DNA of 64,000 nucleotides from a virus: positions 1 through 64,000 of IMG/VR virus record IMGVR_UViG_3300031963_000006; one strand, written 5' to 3'. Positions within the stretch are counted from its first letter, which is position 1, and the number at the start of each line of letters is the position of its first letter. Below the pieces are notes generated by a model, which made no database searches, was not told the DNA's origin, and worked only from the letters and a program-made list of their open reading frames with translations. Positions 7,882 through 17,202 of the stretch are shown in pieces. The position numbers and the translations under genes are program-made.

Positions 7882-9493
7882 AATTGATTCTGATTTCTTG
7901 ATTCAGAATAGTATTTTCAGCGTCGGCAAGTAATTGGTCTATTTCTAAAGTTGTCTGACCGTTACCTGATGAAACAGGAACTGGAGGACTTGGAGCAACT
8001 GGATGAACGTGACCTTTAACAAATTCAAATATCTTTCTAAGTAGTTTGATTAATTCATCACCTCTAACTGTTGGGTATGTTTTTTCTTGAATTCCGCCAG
8101 GTTTAGTGAATTCAATATCAGGTATACCGTATATTGTATTTGTTAAATCAATTCTTCCCTTAGGACCTGTAATATTGTGAGATAATAAATATAATTTTTG
8201 CCCGCCTAATACGGAATAAGTAACCGGACTAGAAAAAACATCAATTTTAGTATCTTGTCTCCTGTTAGTTTTAGTAGAAGGTCCTATTGTAGGTATATTA
8301 TTTGTGTTATTAGAAACTACAAAACAACCGGTTTGAAAATTGTTTGATTTGACCTTTATACCTTTTTGTAATTTGAAATAATTAACACTTTCTTGAACGT
8401 CACTTGGGTCGACATGTTCTGATAATGTTAGACCTTCTTGATATGTAATTTTAGATGGTGAAACTGCAAATGGAAACCTATCGGCATCTTGGAAATTAGA
8501 CCTACTATTCACAACACTATCATTATATAATACAGTACCATCAAATACACTATCGATAAATGTATTAAATGTATAAATTACTTCCTCAATTGTTTTATTT
8601 GAAAATCTAATACCCTCTATTTCATTTCCGTAATCGGTCCCCGAAGTTAAAGTACTAATTGACCCCAATTTAAAATTATCAGTGGTCGCACTTGTAGTCT
8701 CTAACATTCTATGGAGTGTTATACTACCTGAAAAATTATTGGCCGAGTTTCCTAATACACCACTATCAATATTCCAAATTATAATTCTTTTTAATTTAGT
8801 TATAACTTTACTAACATCAAAGTTGGTTTCAGTTTCTCCTTGGACCGTGGACGATAAAAAATTAGATAATTGCAAAAAAGCCCTACTAGTTTTTGATTTA
8901 GGATAATCTTGGGGAGTTAAATCACTAGTTACTGTTTTACCCGCCCTTATTAGAACTTCTTCAGGTTTAACAATAACATCGGCACTACCTCTACCTAACA
9001 GAGCGTTATCACCCGGCTCGGGAAATATTCCAGAACTAACATCATCGTTATATACATTAAAATTATCTTTTAAATTTATACCTAATTTATATCTATCACC
9101 AGCCGATAAAATAGATTCAGATGACGGTCTCGTTTCAAAATCAGAATTCATCGGGGACGAGAAAGGCCCTTGGATATAGAACTGATTACCAAACAAAAAC
9201 TTTTTATTTTGATAAATTATATGGACATATTCCCCTTCATCAGGGACTTGACTTATATAAAAAGGTAATAAAGGTAGAAATACAAAAATATCATTCTCAC
9301 CCCACCAAAATTCTGGTTTTAAATCCCTTTCATCATCACGTAAATATGTTTTGTTAACAGATTTCAACATCTCAGAAACATACTCACTATAAATAGGTTT
9401 CGCTCTAACCCTACCTAACATTTTAGGGTCATATCTACTTATTACTTCACCAGGAAATATTATTTGATGTTCATTATTTTTATTTATGTTCAT
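7880..9493 (-). CDS. Baseplate hub/spike-like protein with OB-fold N-terminus
   Basis: 537 residues. Residues about 10-110 follow the gp5/VgrG OB-fold pattern: PGEVISRYDPKMLGRVRAKP (G.V....DP...GRV), then FVFLPLLPFYISQVPDEGEY and VHIIYQNKKFLFGNQF. The middle has spike-type wording (SADVIVKPEEVLIRAGK). The C-terminal region contains YPTVRGDELIKLLRKIFEF followed by VKGHVHPVAPSPP, an HVHP phrase common in baseplate hub/spike proteins. No lysozyme domain is present, unlike T4 gp5. It likely sits in the centre of the baseplate. The start is set by MNINKNNEHQI and a 4-nt overlap with the upstream gene (9490-9705), indicating translational coupling. Confidence 0.5.
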   Translation of the reverse strand: MNINKNNEHQIIFPGEVISRYDPKMLGRVRAKPIYSEYVSEMLKSVNKTYLRDDERDLKPEFWWGENDIFVFLPLLPFYISQVPDEGEYVHIIYQNKKFLFGNQFYIQGPFSSPMNSDFETRPSSESILSAGDRYKLGINLKDNFNVYNDDVSSGIFPEPGDNALLGRGSADVIVKPEEVLIRAGKTVTSDLTPQDYPKSKTSRAFLQLSNFLSSTVQGETETNFDVSKVITKLKRIIIWNIDSGVLGNSANNFSGSITLHRMLETTSATTDNFKLGSISTLTSGTDYGNEIEGIRFSNKTIEEVIYTFNTFIDSVFDGTVLYNDSVVNSRSNFQDADRFPFAVSPSKITYQEGLTLSEHVDPSDVQESVNYFKLQKGIKVKSNNFQTGCFVVSNNTNNIPTIGPSTKTNRRQDTKIDVFSSPVTYSVLGGQKLYLLSHNITGPKGRIDLTNTIYGIPDIEFTKPGGIQEKTYPTVRGDELIKLLRKIFEFVKGHVHPVAPSPPVPVSSGNGQTTLEIDQLLADAENTILNQEIRIN

Positions 9494-9705
9494 TTTGTTT
9501 TGGTTCTATCTTGATATTCTGATAAAAGTTTGTTGTATAAAACTTCTAATTTATCTAAATGATTAGTTAAATCAATAATTCTTTCTTTAGTAAAATTAAA
9601 GTCTTTTTGAATAAAATCCATCGCAAAAGTTAAATCCTTATTTGACGATGATTTATATTCTTTTATTATCCTACTAGTTTTTTCCGAATCTTTTATATCA
9701 ATCAT
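9490..9705 (-). CDS. Small helical protein between baseplate genes
   Basis: 71 residues, highly charged and helical (MIDIKDSEKTSRIIKEYKSS ... LDKLEVLYNKLLSEYQ), with coiled-coil character in the last 40 residues. Its stop overlaps the start of the hub-like gene by 4 nt and it starts 2 nt after the stop of the large structural gene at 9708. Its placement suggests a small baseplate assembly or chaperone protein. I do not recognise a family. Confidence 0.55.
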   Translation of the reverse strand: MIDIKDSEKTSRIIKEYKSSSNKDLTFAMDFIQKDFNFTKERIIDLTNHLDKLEVLYNKLLSEYQDRTKTK

Positions 9706-9707
9706 AG

Positions 9708-11621
9708 TTATATTTTTTTACCAAATGCGGATGATGGAACAGTTAATCCGGCCGGAGTTATTGCCAAAGAACCTATTGCTATTTGAACTTTACCATTTTC
9801 TGCCTCCTCAACTGACATGGCTTTCATTTGACCCAACATACTTAAAACGGTTAGATTAGGACTACCATCAGGCATGGGACCAGTGGGTATCCCTAACTTT
9901 TGTAACTCCTCTATAGTTCCGATAAAGGCTCTTGTTGCCGAATAACCATCCAAAAGTCTACTAGCAAGTGCTAATGGTAAAGGAATTTCCCCACCCCATC
10001 CGGTTGTTGCTATTTGTAATAAACTAAGTAATTCATCAACAACACTTTTACATTCTCTCCAATCCCTAATAAATTGAGCGACTACTATTAATAATTGAAT
10101 CAATTTCAAAATCATTATAATTCTTTTATCCGCCTTTTCTTTGGCTAAATCCAAAATAATTTGTTGAATTAAATTTTTAATATCTTTTTTAATTATATTA
10201 AATAATTCTTTCACAAAAATGGCACCTACCTTTGAAATAAAATCGATTGCTCTACTTTTAAATTCTCTTAAAAAGTCCATCAGACTATTAATTTTATCAT
10301 CAATATTATTACCTATTGATTTTAACATTATCATGATTGGGAGTAATATTTTTGGTACCATCATCCCTGAAACTAATCCTTGAGATATTAGTTGAATAAA
10401 ATTAAGATTAACAGACGCTTGAATATCTCCCCTCAATCCAATTTTTGTCCATTCAGGGTTATTAATTAAAGAATCGGTAATATTACTGGAAGCCTCTACT
10501 AAATCATCATCAGGTATGAAATTTAATTGGTCTAATGAATCAATAATAGATGAAGCGTCCACTGGAAGTTTTACCTCAGTACAATCCAAATACTCAACAA
10601 CTCCCTTTTTAACATTTTCAACCTCTTGTTCAATAGTCCTTAAATCTAAGTCAGTAAATTCAAAAAAAGATTCATCAATATTATCTAACTCACCTATTTT
10701 CGCAATTCCGCTAACATCAATCTGTTGTTTATTATCAAAACATAACCCCAAAATCCTTTGTAATATTTTCTCGAATTTTTTTTGGTCAGTTACTTCAACA
10801 ATACCGATATCGGCTTTAATACTTACGGCACCACTTAGTGAATTCATAATTTGAGCCATAGTTACATTAAAGTCAAAAATTTTAATAGACTGATAATAAT
10901 CAACCATAAATTCTTTAACTTTATTTATTGATAGATTTCTATCCTGTAAACTAACTTTAAAATATGGACCCGTCTCACCTATGGCATTAGTCTCAACATA
11001 TTGAATATCAAATAAATCCTGGCCAGATGACCCTTTATAATATGTACCATAGTCACCAAAATATGAAGACGAGCTTTGGATTCTATTCCAAAGTTCACGA
11101 TTCATAGAAAATGGATATAACTGAGGAGCACTTGCCGGCTCTCTTTCATATAAAATTTTACCAGGTTTTTCTAATGGACTATAATTAAGTAAGATTTTAC
11201 CAATGTCGACTGATTTAACCTTTATGTATATATCTTGAGGTGTGTATTCTTGGTCTTGGTTACATCCAACCATATTAAAACTCTCTTCCAAAAGTAACTC
11301 TTTGATTTGAGGTTCACAATTTTTTAAAGTCCTAATTAATTGTTTTTTTAAATAATTAATTGTGTTTGACCCATATGGTGACGACAAATTATTTATGTCT
11401 AAGAGTTGAGAAAATTGGTTTTTTACTTCTCTTTGATATCGGTTAACTTGTTTTTTTACATCATTTAAAGAAGTTGTGACATCTGACTTATTTTGTTCAA
11501 AACTATCTCCTACCTTTTTTGTTAACTTATCATAATCACCCTTTAATGAGTTATACGATTTATTAGCCTTGATTTTATCTTGAACCTTTTTATAGTCAAC
11601 ACTTACATCAACTGACGCCAT
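9708..11621 (-). CDS. Large helical virion protein, probably baseplate or tail
   Basis: 637 residues. The N-terminal 90 residues are coiled-coil-like and charged (KANKSYNSLKGDYDKLTKKV). The middle contains a mixed region (about 150-270) and the C-terminal half has long amphipathic and hydrophobic helices (MMVPKILLPIMIMLKSIGN, IIMILKLIQLLIVVAQFI), then a Pro/Gly-rich end (IGSLAITPAGLTVPSSAFGK). Size and neighbours (hub-like gene downstream, small helical gene upstream of it) point to a tail or baseplate component. The hydrophobic helices could line the tail tube or interact with the host membrane on injection. I cannot match it to a named T4 protein. Confidence 0.5.
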   Translation of the reverse strand: MASVDVSVDYKKVQDKIKANKSYNSLKGDYDKLTKKVGDSFEQNKSDVTTSLNDVKKQVNRYQREVKNQFSQLLDINNLSSPYGSNTINYLKKQLIRTLKNCEPQIKELLLEESFNMVGCNQDQEYTPQDIYIKVKSVDIGKILLNYSPLEKPGKILYEREPASAPQLYPFSMNRELWNRIQSSSSYFGDYGTYYKGSSGQDLFDIQYVETNAIGETGPYFKVSLQDRNLSINKVKEFMVDYYQSIKIFDFNVTMAQIMNSLSGAVSIKADIGIVEVTDQKKFEKILQRILGLCFDNKQQIDVSGIAKIGELDNIDESFFEFTDLDLRTIEQEVENVKKGVVEYLDCTEVKLPVDASSIIDSLDQLNFIPDDDLVEASSNITDSLINNPEWTKIGLRGDIQASVNLNFIQLISQGLVSGMMVPKILLPIMIMLKSIGNNIDDKINSLMDFLREFKSRAIDFISKVGAIFVKELFNIIKKDIKNLIQQIILDLAKEKADKRIIMILKLIQLLIVVAQFIRDWRECKSVVDELLSLLQIATTGWGGEIPLPLALASRLLDGYSATRAFIGTIEELQKLGIPTGPMPDGSPNLTVLSMLGQMKAMSVEEAENGKVQIAIGSLAITPAGLTVPSSAFGKKI

Positions 11622-11626
11622 AATTA

Positions 11627-12001
11627 TTATTTTTTCATTTTATATGATTCATCCATTTTGGATAAATCTTTCTCCATTAGACTTTGAATTACTTCATCAT
11701 CAACATTTAAGTCAGACAGTGTAAATGATTCTTTAGACGAATTACTTTTTTCCCAAATACTAGATTGGAGTTTTGATAAACTTAATTTTTTCTCAACACA
11801 ATCATTTATGATTTTTTGTTGTTCTTTGATGATAGGACCAAGAACTGTCATGTCCTCGGTCTCTTTCATTAACGAAAGCATTTTGTTTTGAATCCTAATT
11901 GCGGTATTTCTTTGTTCAACTAATTCATTGTAGATTTCCTGCATAAGAGCAAGTATCGACTCTTGAGTTAGATTAATTTCTTTTTTTTGTGGTCTGGCCA
12001 T
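11627..12001 (-). CDS. Small coiled-coil protein
   Basis: 124 residues, helical throughout, starting MARPQKKEINLTQESILALM, with coiled-coil periodicity in NELVEQRNTAIRIQNKMLSL and KLSLSKLQSSIWEKS. It ends 5 nt before the start of the 637-residue structural protein and is preceded by an AGATATTTAT element only 4 nt before its ATG. The position suggests a structural or assembly partner of the downstream tail genes. No family recognised. Confidence 0.55.
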   Translation of the reverse strand: MARPQKKEINLTQESILALMQEIYNELVEQRNTAIRIQNKMLSLMKETEDMTVLGPIIKEQQKIINDCVEKKLSLSKLQSSIWEKSNSSKESFTLSDLNVDDEVIQSLMEKDLSKMDESYKMKK

Positions 12002-12005
12002 AATA

Positions 12006-12014
12006 ATAAATATC
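12006..12014 (-). promoter_or_regulatory. GATATTTAT element (candidate late promoter)
   Basis: Minus-strand AGATATTTATTATT then ATG at 12001. Only 4 nt separate the heptamer from the start codon, so a transcript from it would be nearly leaderless. It lies at the boundary between the sigma-factor operon and the structural block. Confidence 0.35.
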
Positions 12015-12026
12015 TAAACGCATTTT

Positions 12027-12779
12027 TTATTTTAACATACCTTGGACCAACCCATAATAGATAACTTTATATTTTTTCATAGAGCTTCTAATTTCTTTAG
12101 TACTCAAATTAGTCATTTCTCTCAGAGATAATAAAATAATATTTTTATTAAACTTATTATTTGAAGTCCCTATAAATATGTCATCATAATTTTGAAAAAT
12201 TTCATATAAAGCCTGTCCTAGTTTTAACTCATTTTCGTTTAATGTATCATCCTCCATTAATAACTCTATTTGAATTATAAAATTTTTAATAATTGATTCA
12301 GAATCTAGTGAATCGTTATCAATACTGTATGAAAAATCCGGATTATTTTCCAAATCAGTTGAGATGTCTTCATAAGATATTTTTCTGTTCATATCTTTTT
12401 GGTCTTTTATAATTTGACCCATAAGATAATTTTTACAGATTGTACCAAAATACGAATAAGCCTTCTTTTCTTTAGCCGGCTTAAACTTATCTATTTTGGT
12501 CATTAAAAACGAGTGAGTGTCTATATGAATTTCGTTAAAATCCATATCTTTTCTATATAGCTTATATCTTCTTATTATAGAAGATATCATCTTATCTAAA
12601 GGTTTTCTTAGGTAGTCGTTGTATATTTTGTTTTTTTCTTCAAAAGTACTGGCCGATAAGAATCTTATAACGGCCATTTCTTCTCTTACATCGAAATAAT
12701 TTGCTTGTTTTGGTTTTCTTCCTTTCTTCTTTAACTCAACATTTGTATCACCACTTCCGTTGAATTCTTCAATCATCAA
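12027..12779 (-). CDS. gp55-like late sigma factor
   Basis: 250 residues. A basic Lys-rich N-terminus (KKKGRKPKQANYF) precedes a sigma-70 region-2-like core at about residues 55-130: KPLDKMISSIIRRYKLYRKD, DTHSFLMTKIDKFKPAKEKK and AYSYFGTICKNYLMGQIIKD. The wording D.....L..KIDKF.P.K...YSYF.TI.KNYL is the hallmark of T4 gp55-type late sigma factors, which direct host RNA polymerase to short AT-rich late promoters and have no full region 4. The C-terminal part (NIILLSLREMTNLSTKEIRS) could be a helix-turn-helix-like segment. It is the last gene of the long leftward operon and overlaps the upstream glycosyltransferase by 4 nt. Its likely targets are the TATTTAT elements in this window. Confidence 0.65.
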   Translation of the reverse strand: MMIEEFNGSGDTNVELKKKGRKPKQANYFDVREEMAVIRFLSASTFEEKNKIYNDYLRKPLDKMISSIIRRYKLYRKDMDFNEIHIDTHSFLMTKIDKFKPAKEKKAYSYFGTICKNYLMGQIIKDQKDMNRKISYEDISTDLENNPDFSYSIDNDSLDSESIIKNFIIQIELLMEDDTLNENELKLGQALYEIFQNYDDIFIGTSNNKFNKNIILLSLREMTNLSTKEIRSSMKKYKVIYYGLVQGMLK

Positions 12780-13579
12780 TTATTGTTTGACTCGTATTTT
12801 ATGGCTCTGTCATTAATAAAGAAATATTCTTTTTTTGCCGATTCAATCCAAAACTTAACTTCATCTTCAACCAAACTTGTCTCACCATTCTTATAGTTCC
12901 AAAATATTGAACCAGTTCTAAAATTGGTATGTTTGTATCCTATTTTAGGAATTGTCATTATTCTAACAGAATTGTATGTCATTCTTAAAAAGAATTCATA
13001 CCCAAATGTTAGTTTAAACGATGATTTCATTAACCCATAGTCGATGAACGCACTTTTACGAATCACCATTCCCGATGTTTGAAAATTTTGGAATTGATGT
13101 AGAGTTTCGTTACTTAGATAACCAATTTCTGATGTCATATTGAGAGCAAAAGTAGCTTCATTGGTAAATCCAACAAATAATCCCTTTTCATCCGTGTCAA
13201 TCACCACAGGTAAAAATGCATCAACATCTTTATAAATTTCTGAATATTTTTTTACATTTTTAAACCATATAGTTGAATATTCATCATCAAATTCAAAAAG
13301 AGATATCCATTCAGACGATGAAGCTCTTACTCCATAGTTAATTTGTTTTGCATAATTTGGTTCATCCGTCCATTTATGTTTTACAACATTTAAATCACCA
13401 AAATCAAAAGAATTCAAAAATTCAACTAGAGATGTTTCATCAGAATGAACAATTACTAATTCATTTATTCGAACTTTTTGAGTTTTGATAGATTCAATAC
13501 ATTTATTGAAATACTCTTCAAACCAAGGAGCCGAAGAAGATTTTATTGGTAAAATTACCGATACATTAAATTTTTCCAT
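12776..13579 (-). CDS. GT2-type glycosyltransferase
   Basis: 267 residues. The N-terminus is a typical GT-A/GT2 start (FNVSVILPIKSSSAPWFEEY, CIESIKTQKVRINELVIVHS), followed by NYAKQINYGVRASSSEWISL and FEFDDEYS, the place of the metal-binding DxD. A later LMKSSFKLTFGYEFFLRMTY and TNFRTGSIFWNY fit the acceptor part. It would transfer a sugar from a nucleotide donor in the cytoplasm. It is the final transferase in a cluster reaching to 26300 and is translationally coupled to the sigma gene. Donor and acceptor cannot be read from sequence. Confidence 0.7.
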   Translation of the reverse strand: MEKFNVSVILPIKSSSAPWFEEYFNKCIESIKTQKVRINELVIVHSDETSLVEFLNSFDFGDLNVVKHKWTDEPNYAKQINYGVRASSSEWISLFEFDDEYSTIWFKNVKKYSEIYKDVDAFLPVVIDTDEKGLFVGFTNEATFALNMTSEIGYLSNETLHQFQNFQTSGMVIRKSAFIDYGLMKSSFKLTFGYEFFLRMTYNSVRIMTIPKIGYKHTNFRTGSIFWNYKNGETSLVEDEVKFWIESAKKEYFFINDRAIKYESNNN

Positions 13580-13589
13580 ATTTTTAAAA

Positions 13590-14651
13590 TTATTCTACTG
13601 AAACTAATTTATTTAATTGTTCTTCAAACGAGGTTAATCTTGTATTAATGTAACCTTCAAATAATGAAACTGACTTTTCTTCAAAATATTCTTTCGTTGG
13701 TAGATTTTCTACAGCCTTTAACATCTCTTCATATAATGAATCATTAACATTATCCTCGAGCCAATTTTGTAAGAAATCTGCAACAAAATCCACCATTTGA
13801 ATTTTATTATTAACCCACAAACCATTATCAGAATTCATCCATTGTGGGACCATATTAGGAGTAAGTCCTAAAACAGGTACCCCACACTTCATAGATTCAA
13901 GAGGGAAAGTTCCATAAGAACTAGTTTCATCAATCCAAACGGATAAGAAACAATCTTGAAAAACACTTGCAAATTCTTTTTCAGATAATCCTCTCATATC
14001 TTTGAATGTAACCCATCTATATTGTGGAAACTTTACATAAAAATTCTTAATTAAATTAATACTGTCTCTTTGTTCTCTTGAATGAATTGCGATAATTGGC
14101 TTAGGAGGAAACTGTTGTTTCTCAAAATTATTTGAGATATATGGAGGTAATACATCATATGAAACGTTTCTCATAACGTTTTCTAAATATTCTTTTTGAG
14201 TATCTGAAGTCGTTATACACTTGTAAAATCCAAGTTGATTCCAATTTTCTCCGGGTTGGAGAGTTTCTAAAACATGGTCGTAAGCCTGAGATAATACAAT
14301 TTTACCACAAGGTAATTTTGTTATTTGACTCATAACAAAACCAAATAGTTCAGGAACAATTATAAAATCTTCAGGAGATACCTCCAAATTTTGACCTTCA
14401 ATTGATTTATGAGGTAATTTTTCATCATATTCAGAACCCAACCAACCTGAGACTCCTGTGTAGTCCGTTTTTTCATGAAGCATAACTGGGTTGTATCCCG
14501 AATTTAAAAGAGACATTGCAAATCTGTAAATGTAAGCAACTGATGCCTTAGCATTCCCCTTTGTGTCTTGAACAATAAAGTATATTCTTGATTTTTTATT
14601 CTTTATGTTCTCAATTGATTTTTCTAATTTTGAAATCTGTTCTTGTGTCAT
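13590..14651 (-). CDS. GT-B (GT4-like) glycosyltransferase
   Basis: 353 residues. A helical N-terminal extension (residues 1-20) precedes a Rossmann half with RIYFIVQDTKGNAKASVAYI and YRFAMSLLNSGYNPVML, typical of GT-B enzymes acting with a mobile donor domain. The C-terminal half has PIIAIHSREQRDSINLIKNF and SYGTFPLESMKCGVPVLGLT, the glycine/glutamate-rich nucleotide-sugar-binding turn of GT4 enzymes. It lies in the sugar cluster between the GT2 gene and two small genes. The acceptor is unknown; virion protein or cell-surface glycan are both possible. Confidence 0.7.
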   Translation of the reverse strand: MTQEQISKLEKSIENIKNKKSRIYFIVQDTKGNAKASVAYIYRFAMSLLNSGYNPVMLHEKTDYTGVSGWLGSEYDEKLPHKSIEGQNLEVSPEDFIIVPELFGFVMSQITKLPCGKIVLSQAYDHVLETLQPGENWNQLGFYKCITTSDTQKEYLENVMRNVSYDVLPPYISNNFEKQQFPPKPIIAIHSREQRDSINLIKNFYVKFPQYRWVTFKDMRGLSEKEFASVFQDCFLSVWIDETSSYGTFPLESMKCGVPVLGLTPNMVPQWMNSDNGLWVNNKIQMVDFVADFLQNWLEDNVNDSLYEEMLKAVENLPTKEYFEEKSVSLFEGYINTRLTSFEEQLNKLVSVE

Positions 14652-14652
14652 A

Positions 14653-14913
14653 TCAATATTTGTTTAATAATCCTTTATTTAATAATGTATTAAATGATAA
14701 TTTGAATGGAATTGATAGGTCAGAACTCTTTGGTCCCAATGTCTCATCAACTTCATCTTTTTCAGTTAATAATATCTCAGTCATTAACTTAACCATTTCG
14801 TACCTAACTACACTTATATGATTTTCTGAAGTACCAGTATCATTTGGTATACTTATGTAATTATCAATTTCATCTAAATCTAGATAATAGTTTTCATTTA
14901 GTACTTTTAACAT
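14653..14913 (-). CDS. Small hypothetical protein
   Basis: 86 residues, acidic, starting MLKVLNENYYLDLDEIDNYI and ending FNTLLNKGLLNKY. No family recognised. It overlaps the upstream gene by 7 nt and ends 1 nt before the GT-B gene, so it is translated as part of the operon. The central HISVVRYEMVKLMTEILLTE is helical. Confidence 0.55.
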   Translation of the reverse strand: MLKVLNENYYLDLDEIDNYISIPNDTGTSENHISVVRYEMVKLMTEILLTEKDEVDETLGPKSSDLSIPFKLSFNTLLNKGLLNKY

Positions 14914-15509
14914 TCTGTTATTTGTTTTAATGTTTTTTCGAATTCTTTTATAGAGCGTATCATATATAAGGAGTCGATGTTTTTATTATATTCGGTTTCG
15001 AATTTTATAACTATCTTTTCTTTAGGACACTCTAATAATAAAGAAGGGTTTGATGTAAGTAAAACATCAACCTCGCTCCACATTGAGCTCATAGTAATAT
15101 TACTGTAAAATTTAATTTTCTCAACTAAACATCCAAATTTTGATAGAAAAAATAGAGTTGCCGGTTTTGATTTACTAATTTCATCGGAAACTATTAGTAA
15201 TTCGTGGTTATCCCTTAAATTAATATAAATCTCATTTAAATCATTAAACGTGTTATATTCTGATGATTGAGCGTGACCAAAAATTTCCATTGGAAATTCC
15301 TCATATAAAAAAGAATACATTTCATCATCATCTCTAAAACTAAAATGTTTTTTAATTTCCAAATCTTCGACAGGATAAGTTATTTCATATTTAAAATCAT
15401 TTTCATATTCAATACCTTCTGTCTTATCAATCATAAATTTTTGATAAGTCTGTTCTATTTTGTCCAAAGTATTTCTTAAAACTCCGTTTACCTCAATACC
15501 AATTCTCAT
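14907..15509 (-). CDS. HAD-superfamily-like protein with altered nucleophile
   Basis: 200 residues. The N-terminus MRIGIEVNGVLRNT sits where HAD hydrolases and 5'(3')-nucleotidases have DxDGVL, but both catalytic Asp are replaced (Glu and Asn). Later segments fit the fold: HELLIVSDEISKSKPATLFF (motif II Ser and motif III Lys region) and WSEVDVLLTSNP. If the fold assignment is right the protein is probably not an ordinary phosphohydrolase and may be a binding or regulatory remnant. It overlaps its upstream neighbour phoH by 1 nt. The family is suggested by pattern only. Confidence 0.5.
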   Translation of the reverse strand: MRIGIEVNGVLRNTLDKIEQTYQKFMIDKTEGIEYENDFKYEITYPVEDLEIKKHFSFRDDDEMYSFLYEEFPMEIFGHAQSSEYNTFNDLNEIYINLRDNHELLIVSDEISKSKPATLFFLSKFGCLVEKIKFYSNITMSSMWSEVDVLLTSNPSLLLECPKEKIVIKFETEYNKNIDSLYMIRSIKEFEKTLKQITEC

Positions 15510-16228
15510 TATTCGTATCTTTTTAGAATTTTACTAATTAATGGATTTCTAACAACATCTTTGTTATCGAATTCAAATACACCAACATCAGACAAATCTT
15601 TAAATTTTTCTATAGCGTCCCAAAGCCCCGAGTGTCTTTTATCTTTATATCTATCAGTTTGTTCTAAATCACCTGAAATAAAAAACTTACTATTGAAACC
15701 TATTCTAGTTAATAGTAGTTTCATCTGATTTGGGGTTGAATTCTGAGCCTCTTCGAAAATAAGAATTGAGTTGTCTATATTCATACCTCTCATATAGGCT
15801 AAAGCGAATACCTCAATTACATCTATTTGTTTTAATTTTTCACGAGCCTCCTTACCAATAATTTTATTCATTAGATAGTAAGATGGGAAAATGTAAGGGT
15901 CTAATTTTTCTTCAACATTACCAGGTAGAGAGCCAAGTTTTTCTTCGGCCTCAACTGCGGGTCTTACAATTATGATTTTTTCATATGGGGTTAATGGGTC
16001 TGATAATAAATCCAAAGCCGCTTTCATTGCGATATAACTTTTACCAACACCTGCGGGACCAGAACAAATTGTAATTTGATTATTTATTAATAAATCGTAA
16101 TATTTTTTTTGATTTTCAGATAAAAATTTTTCCTTTGATTTTTTCTTTATTATTTCAGTGATTTGGTCTTTCCTACTCACATTTTTCTTCGGTTCTTCTT
16201 GAACTGAAATAGGTTTTTTTCTTGTCAT
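15509..16228 (-). CDS. phoH: PhoH-family ATPase
   Basis: 239 residues. Walker A is GPAGVGKS at 57-64, within ITICSGPAGVGKSYIAMKAA. Walker B is SILIFEEAQN, followed by QMKLLLTRIGFNSKFFISGD and the sensor-like GDLEQTD. This order and spacing is diagnostic of PhoH-like proteins, common auxiliary genes of T4-like phages with a proposed RNA-related or stress role that remains unsettled. The N-terminal 35 residues are basic. It overlaps the upstream GDP-mannose dehydratase gene by 4 nt. Confidence 0.9.
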   Translation of the reverse strand: MTRKKPISVQEEPKKNVSRKDQITEIIKKKSKEKFLSENQKKYYDLLINNQITICSGPAGVGKSYIAMKAALDLLSDPLTPYEKIIIVRPAVEAEEKLGSLPGNVEEKLDPYIFPSYYLMNKIIGKEAREKLKQIDVIEVFALAYMRGMNIDNSILIFEEAQNSTPNQMKLLLTRIGFNSKFFISGDLEQTDRYKDKRHSGLWDAIEKFKDLSDVGVFEFDNKDVVRNPLISKILKRYE

Positions 16229-17202
16229 ATATTAATTTTAAAATAATTCATCCAATAGTCAATCATCTCGTCTAACATAGATTCGAATGTGTAATCATGT
16301 AACCATCCTGTAGATTTAATAAGTTTAGAACTATCTCCTTTTAAGTCATGTAATTCTTCAGGTCTCAAAAATTTTTCATCTTGTTTTACGTATTTTACCC
16401 AATCTAATTCTAGTTTACCAAAAACATATTCACATAATTCTCTAACTGAATGAGATACACCTGTTGCACACACAAAATCGTCAGGTTTATCTAACTGTAG
16501 AATTTCCCACATTGCCTTAACATAATCTTTAGCATGACCCCAATCCCGGGTGGCTTCCAAATTGCCTAATCTTAATTCATTTGATAGACCTAATTTAATT
16601 TTAACCGCTTCTTTACATACTTTATTTGTTACAAAGTTAGTTCCTCTTCTTGGTGATTCATGATTAAACAAAATACCGTTTGAGATAAACATTCCATAAG
16701 AATTACGATAATTCCTACAAATATTATAACTAAAAACTTTAGCACATCCATATGGTGAAACGGGATTCATCGGTGTGGTTTCCCTTTGAAATCCGTCAGA
16801 ATCAATAGAATTACCAAACATTTCAGATGAAGATGCTTGATATATTTTAGTATCAGGTTTAATTAGTTTAACGGTCTCCAATAAATTTAAAGTCCCTAAT
16901 CCGGTTACATTTGCGGTATATATTGGTTGGTCAAATGAAATTCTAACGTGAGATTGTGCGGCTAAATTGTATATCTCATCCGGCATTATTTTTTGGATGA
17001 CCCCAACTAAAGAAGACATATCAGTCAAATCTGCGTATTCTAGCGTTATTTTATTATAGACATTATTTAATCTAGCAGTTTGATTTTCCGCAACGGAATT
17101 CCTTTTTAAAATTCCATATACATCATAACCTTTTTCTATTAAAAATTCGGCCAAGTATGAACCATCTTGACCATTTATACCTGTAATTAATGCTTTTTTC
17201 AT
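16225..17202 (-). CDS. gmd: GDP-mannose 4,6-dehydratase
   Basis: 325 residues, extended SDR family. NAD(P)-binding GINGQDG at 8-14, then the family phrase LKRNSVAENQTARLNN (RR.S...TxRL in the family), the catalytic SSSEMFG (Ser125, Glu127) and YGCAK (Tyr151, Lys155). Also typical are HESPRRGTNFVT and LGNLEATRDWGHAKDYVKAM. It converts GDP-D-mannose to GDP-4-keto-6-deoxy-D-mannose, the shared precursor of GDP-fucose, GDP-perosamine, GDP-rhamnose and GDP-colitose. The next two genes upstream in the operon supply a ColD-like and an Fcl/ColC-like enzyme. At 325 residues it is slightly shorter than usual but all catalytic residues are present. Confidence 0.93.
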   Translation of the reverse strand: MKKALITGINGQDGSYLAEFLIEKGYDVYGILKRNSVAENQTARLNNVYNKITLEYADLTDMSSLVGVIQKIMPDEIYNLAAQSHVRISFDQPIYTANVTGLGTLNLLETVKLIKPDTKIYQASSSEMFGNSIDSDGFQRETTPMNPVSPYGCAKVFSYNICRNYRNSYGMFISNGILFNHESPRRGTNFVTNKVCKEAVKIKLGLSNELRLGNLEATRDWGHAKDYVKAMWEILQLDKPDDFVCATGVSHSVRELCEYVFGKLELDWVKYVKQDEKFLRPEELHDLKGDSSKLIKSTGWLHDYTFESMLDEMIDYWMNYFKINI

